Shown: positions 35,612-46,596 of the stretch, piece by piece
How positions within the stretch are numbered: the stretch's first letter is position 1
How the letters are laid out: every line of letters starts with the position of its first letter
Source: Acanthaster planci
Taxonomy: Eukaryota; Echinodermata; Asteroidea; Valvatida; Acanthasteridae
Length of the DNA: 64,000 bases
Direction of reading: 5' to 3'
Assembly: GCF_001949145.1 (NCBI RefSeq)
Contig: NW_019091719.1
Span: 1-64,000, forward strand
Position numbers and translations under genes: made by a program
The notes under the pieces: generated by a model
Database searches by the model: none
The model's input: only the letters and a program-made list of their open reading frames with translations
What the model was told of the DNA's origin: nothing

Positions 35612-36160
35612 TTTGCGGCAGCATGGACATCCGCAACAAGGTGGACAACTTCAAGGAGCTGGAGAACTGCAGCGTCATTGAGGGCGACCTGCACATCCTC
35701 CTGATTGAGGAGGCGTCGCCGGGGGACTACGACCACCTCTCCTTCCCCAAACTGCGGGAGATCACAGGCTTCTTTGTGCTGTACCGCGTTTCCCACCTCC
35801 TGACCCTGCGCCACCTGTTCCCCAACCTGGCCGTCATCCGGGGCGACACGCTCTTCTACAACTACGCCCTGGTGGTCTATGAGATGCTGGAGATGCAGGA
35901 GATCGGACTGACGGGTCTGGTGACCATCCTGCGGGGTGCCATCCGCCTGGAGAAGAACCCCAACCTGTGCTACATGGACACCATAGACTGGTCCCTCATC
36001 CTGCGGGAGGGGACGGACAACAACTTCATTGTCGACAACAAGGACCAAGGAGGGTGCCTGAATTTCTGCCCTAAGTCGGGCGGCCGGAACACGTGCCGCA
36101 TGCCGACGGCCCTGGGCACTGTGAGGGAACTCTGCTGGTCAAGTGAGCACTGCCAGAAAG
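35612..36160 (+). CDS. INSR: Insulin/IGF-1 receptor, exon encoding the L1 domain
   Basis: 549 nt, phase 1 at both ends, encodes residues 34-216: the first leucine-rich (L1) lobe of the receptor ectodomain, which forms part of the primary hormone-binding surface. Recognisable in order are CGSMDIRN, ELENCSVIEG, SFPKL, LFPNLAVIRGD, LFYNYALVVYEM, IRLEKNPNLCY, TIDWSLIL, CPKSGGRNTC and ELCWSSEHCQK. Without gaps against human INSR (from memory), binding residues R14, N15, L36, L37, P43, F88, N90, Y91, V94, E97, R118 and E120 are identical. F64, F89 and F96 are Tyr, Q34 is His and F39 is Glu. NCS keeps an N-glycosylation sequon. The acceptor has a strong pyrimidine tract, and the donor is AAAG/GTAAGT. 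Human exon 2 is close in length. Third positions are mostly G/C, unlike the AT-rich introns. The next exon should encode the Cys-rich region. Confidence 0.96.
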
Positions 36161-36841
36161 GTAAGTGTTGGATCCAGGTCCTTGTTGTCGCTTGCTAGGG
36201 CTGTGGTCAATGCGAGTCCATCTCAGGTCCATCACAAGTTCATCACAAGTCGTCCATCCAGTCTTAAGCCAAGTCAGCCAATTAAAAAGAGATAAACCGT
36301 GACAAAAGGGCTCCATTGTCATTATCCTGCTACTTGCCGCTGGTCTTGAGACTGGACTTGCAATTTGGCCTTCTGACTGGACTTGTGGTAGGTTCAACTG
36401 TGGCCACATGGCTTGCATGTACAAGGGTAAAAAAACCTATCCCAAATTACATGTATGCCAGTTTCACAAAATGTATCACCATGTCCTAGCTGGACGGCAC
36501 AGGAAGTATATGTGCCTTAATACTCCCTCCTCCCCATTGCAGTATATCAGTGAACTTGGTCCAAGTGTGATGCTCTCCCAGTGTCTTTTAATCCAGAGCG
36601 GTGACCGCTTTACGTCTATATGTACATGCATCCAAATGTGTACTGCAAAAATGTCTGAACAATGAATGGTAATTGGGTACTCCGCAAAGATCAAGTCTCT
36701 GCATGTCTTGTGAAGAGTTTTGAGCCCCGAATCTGCTGTGGCACAATGGGGAGATAAGCTCATGAGGGACGGTCTGCCAGGTGCAAATTTTAATTATCAG
36801 TGTGGTTTGCAAGGTACTGTACTTGAGCATGTACCCGTACA

Positions 36842-37345
36842 CAGGGCCGTGCTGAATATTCGATCGATTATCGAATATTCAGATTGTATTTTCTGAATTT
36901 GAATATTCAAATGCAAAATTTATGAAAAGGATGGGAAAATTTACTTATGTTTTAAATGAGGAAAAATTACTCTATGGAGGCCTGTTTCGAGCAGATCCAA
37001 ATGAAAAGTGACAGAAATCGTACAATTCAAAAAGTATGTGTACAATGTAAATTATTCATTAAATGATTTAAAAGGAATAGAAATTTTCAACAGGGCAAGA
37101 GGTATTGTTCGTCTCTTACGTCTTACTAAACCATGGCTGGAGACACTCCTAGAGACATGAGAAGTTACATGTATGTGTGTACATGTATAACAGTGGTTAT
37201 AATGTACATGTACATTGTGTGTGTTATTGCAACTGATTTTGTATATGGTTGGTTCATCGACAATCTGCCTGATGGTCCTGTTCGGATATTCGATCGAATA
37301 TTCGAATAGTGAATTATTTGAATTGACACTCGACCCTACTTGTAC
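36842..37345. mobile_element. AT-rich hAT-like element with ATTCGAATATTCGA ends
   Basis: The left end is CAGGGCCGTGCTGAATATTC with ATTCGATCGATTATCGAATATTC following. About 420 bp later comes GGATATTCGATCGAATATTC with ATTCGAATAG, then a GACCCTACTTG end that is roughly complementary to a GGGTCG start. The ends are only partly complementary, so boundaries are approximate. The CAGGGCCGTG start resembles the TAGGGCTGTG seen at 52588. Confidence 0.45.
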
Positions 37346-37376
37346 ACATGTACACTGTTCTGGCTTCCACCACATT

Positions 37377-37500
37377 AAGAGGACAGTTTCTTGGGGACAC
37401 TGTTCGGCAAATTAAGACCTATTTATGGGGACATTTCTCTGTCCCTGCAATGTTTTTGATCAGTGTAACGATTAGCTTTTGTCCCCATACCTACGGAACA
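37377..37500. repeat. Dispersed repeat C, copy 1
   Basis: Shares GGACAGTTTCTT, CGGCAAATT-like, GGACATT-CT-TGTCCCTG and TTTTTG blocks, in order, with 58994-59130. Identity is moderate. The GGGGACA/TGTCCC words suggest inverted-repeat ancestry; a related fragment may lie at 49575-49650. Confidence 0.5.
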
Positions 37501-37550
37501 AGTACACACAATGTACATGTACATTGTACAGTGTGTCTGGGTGCTCTGGT

Positions 37551-37799
37551 GCATTCGCTCTTTGCACGCTGCCACCACAGGCATGAGGAGCCTTAAACTG
37601 GCAGCTTGTACCGGTAAAATGGCGCCAGAATCACATCAGAGCAGCTATTTGAAATATTGTCCAATCGCACGATATAAGAACTAACTCAGCACGCACAAGA
37701 TTACTAAACTTGTACACGCGAATTATTGAACCAGTTATACATGTATTGAGTAAAGCTGCCAGCTTGGGGCTCTTCATGCGTGCAAAGAGCGAATAGCGC
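37551..37799. mobile_element. Inverted repeat of about 50 bp with a 145-bp centre
   Basis: The left arm 37551-37607 has ATTCGCTCTTTGCACG, then CATGAGGAGCC and CTGGCAGCTT. The right arm 37753-37799 has the reverse complements (AAGCTGCCAG, GGGCTCTTCATG, CGTGCAAAGAGCGAAT). The left arm carries a 13-bp insertion (around CTGCCACCACAGG). It looks like a MITE or foldback element. Confidence 0.75.
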
Positions 37800-38819
37800 A
37801 TACATGTGTGAGTTGTCTGTGCCACGTGTGTGCAAACGAGCATTGGCACGTAGTGTTTCTTCAAGGGAAATTGTTGCGTGGACCATGTCCAAATTACATG
37901 TACTTGGCTTTGGCGAGACATAATGCATGAGTCTCTGGTAGTGGCCGCAGCCAGTTCCCGTACTGGTAGATTGGTGTGCAGTTCTCAAGCCGCAGCCAAG
38001 GTGATTTGGACATTCATGGAGCCCTTGTAGAAATGAGTGTCCTCTCTTGTACATGCATGGAACACACAGTAGCGTCATTTAAGTTATGCAGATACGCGAT
38101 ACACAATACACGTGTTCGTGTACATGTATATGTACATGTACAAGGGATCTGATACATCAACATTATGCAGATTGTGGATTGTGGATTGATTCCCCGAACA
38201 AAGGTTACATCTGAATCTGAACAGCGGGAAACCACAACAGTGCGGCAGATTCAGAGCACCGGCAGCTTAGACACGTCACAGGGTCCTTGCGTGTTGCGTA
38301 TCATCTGTTGGCTGGTTAGCAGATGTGGCAGTGCCGTCTGGCCTAGACTCACGCGCGTGCAGTTGTCTGTAAACAGGCAAATTAGAAAGGCCCGCCCAAA
38401 TCCCAACCACCTCGCAGGAAGAGATGAGTGCCCACGATGGAGCCGCTGGAAAAGCAGATTTGAAGTGTTACATGTAGCCTATTTATTAGTGAGCTGTACG
38501 GCCAGTTGAGTGTGTACATGTACGGTATGGGTACATGTACATCCTACATGTATGCATAAATATTGCATACTTAGGGTTATCCAGAATTTATTCAATTGGT
38601 GCTTGGTCACAAATCTCCAGTGCAGTAAACTCAGTACACTTCATGTGTTAACTGGGCAGATGGTCAAATACACATGATTAAAACATTAACCCGGTAGGCC
38701 TAATATGCGGGTACAGGGCGTTTTCTCTCTGTTTAAATCTGAACAGACCGATTCGTATACATGTACATAATGTGTATGTTCTGTACATGTACAAAAGAAG
38801 TGGCAGTTTACCATTACCA

Positions 38820-38965
38820 TTATTTCAGCTCAAAAGATCTGATAAGCTTGTTTTGATCTGTAGAATTGACAGGCCCTGTTGCCATGGCAATATGGACCCA
38901 GATAAGATTTTTCTCCCTGTTTTTTCTAATGTTCATGGGTTTATCTGGCCTTTCTAAAATAAGAG
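38820..38965. promoter_or_regulatory. Candidate enhancer: X-box with GATA sites
   Basis: An almost perfect RFX X-box GTTGCCATGGCAAT (38878-38891) lies within 60 bp of CTGATAAGC (38839 region), CAGATAAGA (38900 region) and TTATCTGG (38940 region). There are no ACATGTAC units between about 38795 and 38968. The motifs are directly visible; enhancer function is inferred. Confidence 0.4.
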
Positions 38966-39039
38966 AGTTACATGTACCGGTAGTTTAGCTTTTTTTTTGA
39001 GATTGCTCCGTTGACTGTCTTGCTCTGCTGTACTGTTAG

Positions 39040-39118
39040 CTGTACATGCACCTGCAGACACATGTACATGTACGGTACATGTATGTACATGTACATGTAC
39101 TGGGGGGTACATGCAGTT
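39040..39118. repeat. ACATGTAC palindromic array
   Basis: Contiguous ACATGTACATGTACGGTAC and ATGTATGTACATGTACATG units, nearly self-complementary. Confidence 0.85.
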
Positions 39119-41119
39119 GATGTGGCACGGCCCCTAACATGGCGCACTTTCATTTTTCCCCTCTCATGTCTTCCCGGAGCAATATTTTTTACCTCAAATC
39201 CCGCAGTTAACAAAACTTCATCAAACTATCAGCACTCTGATTCATAAATCGCGATATTATGTGCACGTAAACACTACAAACTCTGGTGAAAATTTTCTTT
39301 TCGCCCAATTTTCTGATTTTTTTTTCCGATGCCAAAATGAAGACTTTCCAAATGTGCACAAAACTACAAAAATAATTGTCTGACAAACTTGTGGATGGGT
39401 AGGCCTACATGTGCGCAGAAGGAATGTAGCTTTACAAGGATTGATCAACTTTTTAAGAATTTCGAAGATGTTTATGTAGGATTTCTGAGATTTTTTTCAA
39501 GTGCGGCACGTTGAGCCCAATTTTCGGACACTGACATTTTTGGATTTCAGACGAAATTTCATGACTTTGGAATTGTTCACAGAGGTTCAACACCATGTTT
39601 CATGAGGGCTCTGGTATGAGTATTTAACCAAATGACTTTGGAGTTTTTCAACAGAAAGGTTTGGCAAATGCGGTGAGAGAAAAGTCAAGTGAAAGTTGAA
39701 ATGTGCCACGTTAACCCTAACCCCCTAGGCTCCTGCACTAGAAAGCATACTGAACCTCACAAAATCCAACAGGTTCATGTACTCCAACAGAATGAGCCCG
39801 TTGGAGTTTGAGTGATATGGTATGGATGGGTCTATGCAGTATAGGATGACTTGCACTGAACAGTACCAAACCTGACAAAATCAAGCATAGTCCAACAATT
39901 GGTACAGCAAGCCAGACACTGCACACGGTGACCCGTGTGTGTCGCAACTCACACAGAATCCAACACCATCTCCCTGGGCCTTTCATCCCAAGTCTCACAA
40001 AATTCAACAAGAAGTTCCTCAGGTACAGTACCAAACCTGCCAAAACCTCACAAAACCTGCTGTTGGAGTATATGTATGGCAGGTTTTGGGCAGTTAGGGT
40101 TAAGGAACTCTACTACCGGTACATGTACATGTACGTTTGTAGTTTTGTTAGTTTTTTTCTGGCCGGCACCGGTGTGTGTCCTTAAGTCTGTGCAGAACCC
40201 TCTGAAGACCTGTTTTCAACTGTCAAGGCATTTCCTTGCCCAGAATCTTGTAACAGATGAATGAAATTTGCGCCAATTTTGTAAAAGAGGAATCATCAAA
40301 CCCTCCTTACAGTCATGACATTGGTGCACATGTAAATGCATGTACATGTTCATGTACATGTGGCAGGAAAATGAGACATGTAGAGGTTGAGATGGCATGT
40401 ACAGTGTACATGTAATTCATTTGTTACTGAGTCAATGTAATTGGGACTTGACAAGTAGCCAGCATGATTCACATTGGGACTTGAGCTGATGTGTGAACTA
40501 AAGACCCGTGGGGCAAGATTTTTTTGTTGCAACAGACTTGGAAATCTAAGGCATCTGTCATGTCTGACTTACATGTACATGTGTCCCAAACATCAAGTAC
40601 TAAATTTTGCCCCAATTGGGCTCAACCTCATGATACACATACATGAACACCCCCTCCAAACCATCTTGATCCATGATACGGGACTCACCCTGCCCAGACC
40701 AGTCCAAAAAATATCGGCAGTAGGCAAGAAAGTCAATAGCAAAGCTGCCAACCTTTAAACTACCGGTTACATGTACATGTATGTATTTCAGTATTCAGAA
40801 ACACAATAATCAGTATACATGTACATGTACATGTATTGCTCAGATATTTTTGTTTCTATGAGACAGTGGCTCTGATGTACATGTACATGTACGGTATACT
40901 TGAAAACCAGTACACTGGTTTCCATGCAGCACTGTCTACATTACACAATAATAGGACTTAAAAAGTGAGAGTGAAGTTGAACTCAAAAATTTGGTGAATC
41001 GCTGTTTTCAGGTTTAAAATCTCAGAATTGCTCCATGGTACATGTACATATACAGTACATGTACATATACGCTCCCGTACGCTGCACAGTTAATATGGGG
41101 GGGGGGTGTTGGCCAATAA

Positions 41120-41645
41120 CGATAGTATTGTTTTTGATGTAGGTATTGATTAACACCAGCCAGAGGATGTTTTGGTTGCAGTAAACCATTAGCCGGCTCT
41201 CTTGCCTGTCGGATCTGATTAGGAATTTAATATGGAGACAGACTGATGGATGTCCTGCCTTGTAAATTCTCCCTGTCTGCGGCTTCTTTTGCTGGCAAAA
41301 TTTATCAACGGGCTCATTCTCTCTTGCCCCCCCCCCCATCCAATCAGGGACAGGGGAGATGGCGGGGGGGGCCCTGGCACAACCTCTATGCCATTTTGGC
41401 TTTTGTTGCCCCTCGACGGAGGGAGGCTTTTGTTTCCCCGAGAAAGAGCCATGTTTACCATCTCGTTGCGCAGTCTCCCTGTGGGGTGTGGGTTTTTTTT
41501 CTCTCTCTCTCAAATCCTTCCCTCCCTCCCATCTCTTATGCAGTGGACGGTAATCATATTTATCACGATTGGACAATATCAGATGTTTGGATGAAAGGCA
41601 GGTTGAAGGGGAACGGGCGGTCTCGGAGCCCGGAGCTGGAATAGA
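41120..41645. promoter_or_regulatory. Repeat-poor stretch, possible regulatory element
   Basis: This contains GATTAGGAATTTAATATGG and CAAAATTTATCAACGGGC, then C- and G-runs (41329-41338 and 41362-41371) and a CT-rich patch. It has ORFs on both strands (up to 184 codons on -), but they interlock antisense and run through the homopolymers, so I do not call a gene. Confidence 0.2.
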
Positions 41646-43959
41646 GGCTTACCGGCATCATCAGGATGATTTGCATGGAACAGGATGTTTTCAAATGAAT
41701 CCAGTGACTATTAGACTTGCATGTTGGAGATCAAAATGCATGTAGGCCCTACTGGTAGGGTCTTCTGTTGCTGTGTGTCACAGTCATATCTTTGCCTACC
41801 AGTGGCTGGCAGAACTGCATATGCACACTGTACATTTATGGCTGGACAATAACGAGTAAACAATTCACTGTGTGTTCAAAATATTTCACACAGCTTTCAG
41901 AACAACATTAGTTACTAAATGAAAAGAATAGACACTCTCAGTCACGGGAATCATCATCGTAGGCAATACGAAAAGGAGTCTGTGGTCACTTCGGAGCCAA
42001 ACAGAATTTGTAATCGAGATCAGTCACGGTATACAGTGATGTGTGTACCGGTATGTGGCAATTTTTTCCCTGTGAGATCAAAAAAAAAAAATAATAATAT
42101 CTCCAGTTGGAGCTGTATTGTTTCTCCCGCACGTTGTTCTGTTGTGTGCAGTGTACGAGTACATACCGAACAATTCTTTCCCCTGAATTTACCATTTGTA
42201 CCCCAACAAATGCTGGGGCACAAATTTAAGCCAGAAGGGGGGGTGTCTGGTCATCTCTTACCCCTGTAGCCATGCTGTTGGCCATTTGGGACACCTGTTT
42301 TTACCAGTTACTGGCCAAAGAATTAAAAAAACAAAATGAATTGCCCTTTTTCAACTTAAAAGCAGAAATGGACACTTCATTTTCAAGTACTGACTACATC
42401 CAAGTCTCCAAATGATACTTTGCAGAAGAAGCAAGTACCACTGTACATGTACATGTACATGTATGTGCCTTCCATATCTGACACAAGTTTGTACTCCAAC
42501 AGTTATGGTACATCCTGCTTTTCCAACTGTTTTGTCAGGCTGTGATGACAAACCTCATTTCATTTGGCAGGTTCCTCAAAATATGGACCATTAGATAATG
42601 TTCAACTTTGGGGGTTCAGTTTTCCTGAAGAGAACAGCAGTGAATTAATTCCCAATGTCTGATGAGATGAGGGAAGTCATGGCTGATATCTGGAACAGTG
42701 ATAACTGTGTCCATCTTTCAACTTAATTGGCATAAAATATGATTCATGATGAAAATCTGATGCGCAGAGTTAATAATTTAAATGTATTTTTCAGCGAGGA
42801 TATCTCAAAAATTAATGGCAAAATGTACATCGCGCATGGAATTTTCAAGCACTACGTGTGACAGCGTTTTCGGCATTCTCGAACGTCATGCATTTTTTGT
42901 CAAAATTCTTGAACGTCATAAAAATTCTGTCAAATATGACGTTGGCAACGAACATATTATACCCATTATATATTTTTGATACAGCCAAACTTAAAGATAA
43001 TTTTCAGTAGTTGAAAGGTTTAAGTCCTGGCAGATATGCTGGTATAGGAACCAAACTTTTGTCGTCATTTTCTGTCAATTTTGTGCTCTCTTTTTCAAGG
43101 CTCATATTTTAAAAGTTATTTCTTAGGTGCTTTAAAATACATCAGTTGAAAAATATACTGAATTCTCCTTGTTGTCGAGAGAAGTTTTGAAATCAAGTCT
43201 GCTGGTGCAAACCCTTTGACGCAAAACTTTGAATGAATTCAACTCCATTTGATTTGCACTGGTAGCCAACCAAATGTCCACCAAATGTACACATTATGCC
43301 TAATTATCCCCAAATAATCATTTTTTTTTTAAATCGGAAGGTGCTAATTTGTATTTTACATGATCAAAGTCACTCTTTAAAAAGTTTTGAAAAATGACAT
43401 CTGGAGTTGCAATTTGGTCCATTTTATGAAGAGCATGCCATTTGCTTCTGTGTCTACCACATGCTCGCGCATGTACTTGTATGCGACTTCCGTACACTTG
43501 AGAAAAGTCCGTGTGAAAAAAAAAGGTACAAAATCCTTTAATGCTCTTCACTAGTCACAGACGCCAGCCATGTCATCACATGCTCTGATCAAATACCCCA
43601 AGTACATCGTAGGAATCAAGATGTCGCCGAAGATATTGCTAAACCCTGGGTTTTATTTGCTAATACAGAGCCTGTGCATAACCACTCAACACCCAGATTA
43701 TTTCTCAAAGCACCAGACGCAGTGGTACTACATGTTCATTGTACGTTGCACTATTTTTTGGCCAGGAAACCCTGCTTTTCAGATTTATCTGCCCAGACAC
43801 GGTACGTGCTGCTCAAATTATAAAATTGATACCTTAAATGGGTTACTCGTTTGAAAGTCATTTGTCTAACATTCATATTGTACTAGTTCTTCGCACTGGT
43901 TTGCTACACTACTGGGCCTTTACAGAGCAGTGGTGCTGACCATCTACACACAACACAAG

Positions 43960-44190
43960 GTTTAGTTTTGGTTCCAAGACGTTACTATCTGTGTTGGTTT
44001 ATTAAATGAACGCTTTTGCGCAGCAACTTTTGCCAGTCAACATAAGGCGCTATGTGACAGTTGACAGTTCAAGATTTTTGTATGCGTACGGAATCTTTGT
44101 CCGTCATATAGCAACCTCTGTTGACTGGCAAACTGTACGCTGCACCAGCACAGGTAATAACGTCTTGGAACCAAGACTACACAAGGTTTA
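43960..44190. mobile_element. Imperfect long inverted repeat (MITE-like)
   Basis: The left arm (about 43955-44062) has ACACAAGGTTTAG, TTGGTTCCAAGACGTTACTA, then GCGCAGCAAC and TTGCCAGTCAAC. The right arm (about 44100-44190) carries the complements in reverse order: GTTGACTGGCAA, GTACGCTGCACCAG, TAATAACGTCTTGGAACCAA and ACACAAGG. The centre is short. No coding sequence is present. Confidence 0.75.
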
Positions 44191-45249
44191 CCTCAAGAGA
44201 CTTGCCAAATGTTGTGTTCTTGTTTGCAAAGCCCATGGAAACACCAGTGCATATATGCCTATAATTCACGGTGTGAAATTACAGTTACACGTGGGACACA
44301 TTTCCCACCACTTAGGGAATTTGTCTGACCAGCTGTAGACTGTGCATGGACAGAACGAACAATGAAGGAATGATGAAGGAGCATCTGAACGATATATGTA
44401 AAGTTGAAATAATATCGGTCAGTTTGCGTAAATGTATTGTTTACGAGTGTACATGTACATGTAGGTCCATGAAACAGTTGTTTCACAGAGACGTCCGTGA
44501 ATCCACCGGGGCGTTTATTTACATGGAATAGGTTCAACAATGCATTTCAAGAGCAAATCATGATATCTCCGTTCCTCTGTACCGTTAGATAAGTGGTTCA
44601 CACATGTACACAGGAAAGTACAGTATGGTAAGCAAGGGGGTGCAGGTGCATGATGGCACCACTGATCCGTGGTCTGAGCCAACAGTTGCCGTCCTAACGA
44701 GATGACTTCGGTTTGGGGCCGGGGCGAGGAATGTCGATTTTAATCCCTTGTCTTGTGAACACCATAGCACTTACACCCGGACCATGTGTTTTCCCGACTC
44801 AAAAATACCAGTAGTCTATCCGAAAAGTTAGGCGAGGGAAAAAAAAAATCAGCTAGGAAGTGAAGTACAAATTTGTACATGTAGGCTGTTACATTGTAAC
44901 TTTTGATGATGTCATGACCTACGGTACATGTACGTGCACTGTACGTACAATGCGAAGTGTAAGGAGATGTTTTTAAAAGGTGACATGTGCACATACTGGA
45001 ATGTAGCAGTCACACATAATGTGCGAAGCATGCGTGTAGGCAAGCTGCCAAGATGTTGCGTAGTGTACCGGCACTGCTTGCGGAAGTGCTGAGCATGGTA
45101 TGCTGTATGCATACGACCCTACATGAGCTGAACTTCATTGTCTTTTCAAGTTCATTTCTTATTGTAATAAATACATGTACATCTCGGAAGAATTTGCTCC
45201 TTTAATTGTGATCTCATGGCTGCTGTTGGATCCCCTCCTTGATCTACCG

Positions 45250-45345
45250 TATACATGTACATTTGTACATGTACCCTGCTTGAAGATACCGGTACTGTAC
45301 ATGTACCGGTGTACTGGTACCGGTATGTACATTGTCCAGCGTACT
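45250..45345. repeat. ACATGTAC/ACCGGTAC palindromic array
   Basis: Runs of TACATGTACATTTGTACATG, GATACCGGTACTGTACATG and ACCGGTGTACTGGTACCGG form a dense palindromic block. Confidence 0.85.
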
Positions 45346-45501
45346 GTAAATTGATTTGCCGACTGTCTTTGAAATTTATTGCAGTGTCACGTCTTCTGAT
45401 ATTACAAGTAATCAGTGGTAGTGACTGTTGTCATGGTTTAATAAAGATCACATGGATATGCACATGCTTGAATTTTTTTTGGAAAAAAGTGTGTATAGTG
45501 C

Positions 45502-45625
45502 TACTGTACCTGTACCGGTACCCACATGTATGTTTACCGGTACATGTACTGTACATACTGTACAGATATTATGTACCGTACATGTACGACATGTATGATG
45601 TACCGGTACCATGGTCACAAAGAAT
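45502..45625. repeat. ACATGTAC/ACCGGTAC palindromic array
   Basis: Continues the theme with TACCTGTACCGGTACCC, TTACCGGTACATGTACTG and ATGTACCGGTACCATGG. It also produces a spurious long ORF. Confidence 0.85.
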
Positions 45626-46577
45626 GCAGGTACCGGTTTGCCAGGCAACCAGCCTAGAATGTTGTACATCATGGACCAGTAAAACTTAACTGCATGTTGT
45701 CAGTGAATATGGAGACCTTTGTAATGTACACGTACATGTACATGTATGAAGTATCCAGTGTTACCCACCAATTGGAGCAAATTTGTGTAGTCTTTACATA
45801 GATCTACATGTACGTTTATGTGTACGTGTACATGTACATGTATTCCCATGCAGATTACATGTCTGTCAACCCTAGTACTAGCAAGTGACCTACCACATGT
45901 TCATGTACCAAGCGCTGAGCTGTCTTACCGGTAGCTGCACCTTGGCATGAGAAGAATTTGTGGGTCAGGCCAAACACCAAGTCCTGGAGGGCCATGTCAC
46001 CAGCTCATTTTTATGCGTGGTCACTTCTCTCCTGAGGCCAGTGATACAGGATACACCTTGGTGCTACTGGTACATGTAGCATGGTCCCAGCATACTGGCT
46101 TTGGAGAGCCCTGGTGGTTTACCTGGAAAGAGGCCAGTCATCCCTGGGAAATCTGGCAAGATCAGGATACCCATGGCCCGAACAAAGGCCACTCAAGGAG
46201 TCCTTGGAATCCCGGCTAGTTGATCTCAATCTTGGCAGAAATCCTGATGTCTTCCTTTTCCTCAGTTGGCCCTCTTCATTGAGACAAGAGGTGTGCCCTT
46301 GGAGACTGGAGACAAGTTCCTTTTTAGGGAGGAGACACGGGGGGGGCCCCTGTTGGGATGTTACATGTATGCACCAGTTCCTGCTCGCCGCAAAAGAGAA
46401 CATAAATGCAAAATTGTGACTCCAGATCAAAAATTCGTGCTGCATCTTTACAAAGGTTTTTTAACACCTTTCAACTAAAGTGAATTTCACTGCACATACC
46501 GGTAGTTTGTGATACCCAATTCAAGTTGCCTTTGTGTTCACCTCAAGGTGTTAACTGGCCGCACCCATTCCCTTCGA

Positions 46578-46596
46578 AGAGCGCCCCCAGTGGTTA
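46578..46596 (-). promoter_or_regulatory. CTCF-like motif
   Basis: On the - strand it reads TAACCACTGGGGGCGCTCT, matching CCAC, a variable pair and GGGGGCGC of the CTCF consensus. It lies in intron 2 and is in the same orientation as the upstream site at 6268. Confidence 0.4.

Noticed and set aside
35386-36048. 220-codon ORF on the - strand
   Set aside because: It is the antisense shadow of the L1 exon; the + strand matches a known domain with correct splice sites.
39709-40110. TTAACCCTAAC and GTTAGGGTTAA as telomere-like or transposon ends
   Set aside because: Only about one and a half telomeric units at each place, no array, and the interior arms do not align as inverted repeats beyond these words.
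41022-41644. 184-codon - ORF and overlapping + ORFs
   Set aside because: They interlock antisense and run through C-, G- and CT-runs; no domain recognised.
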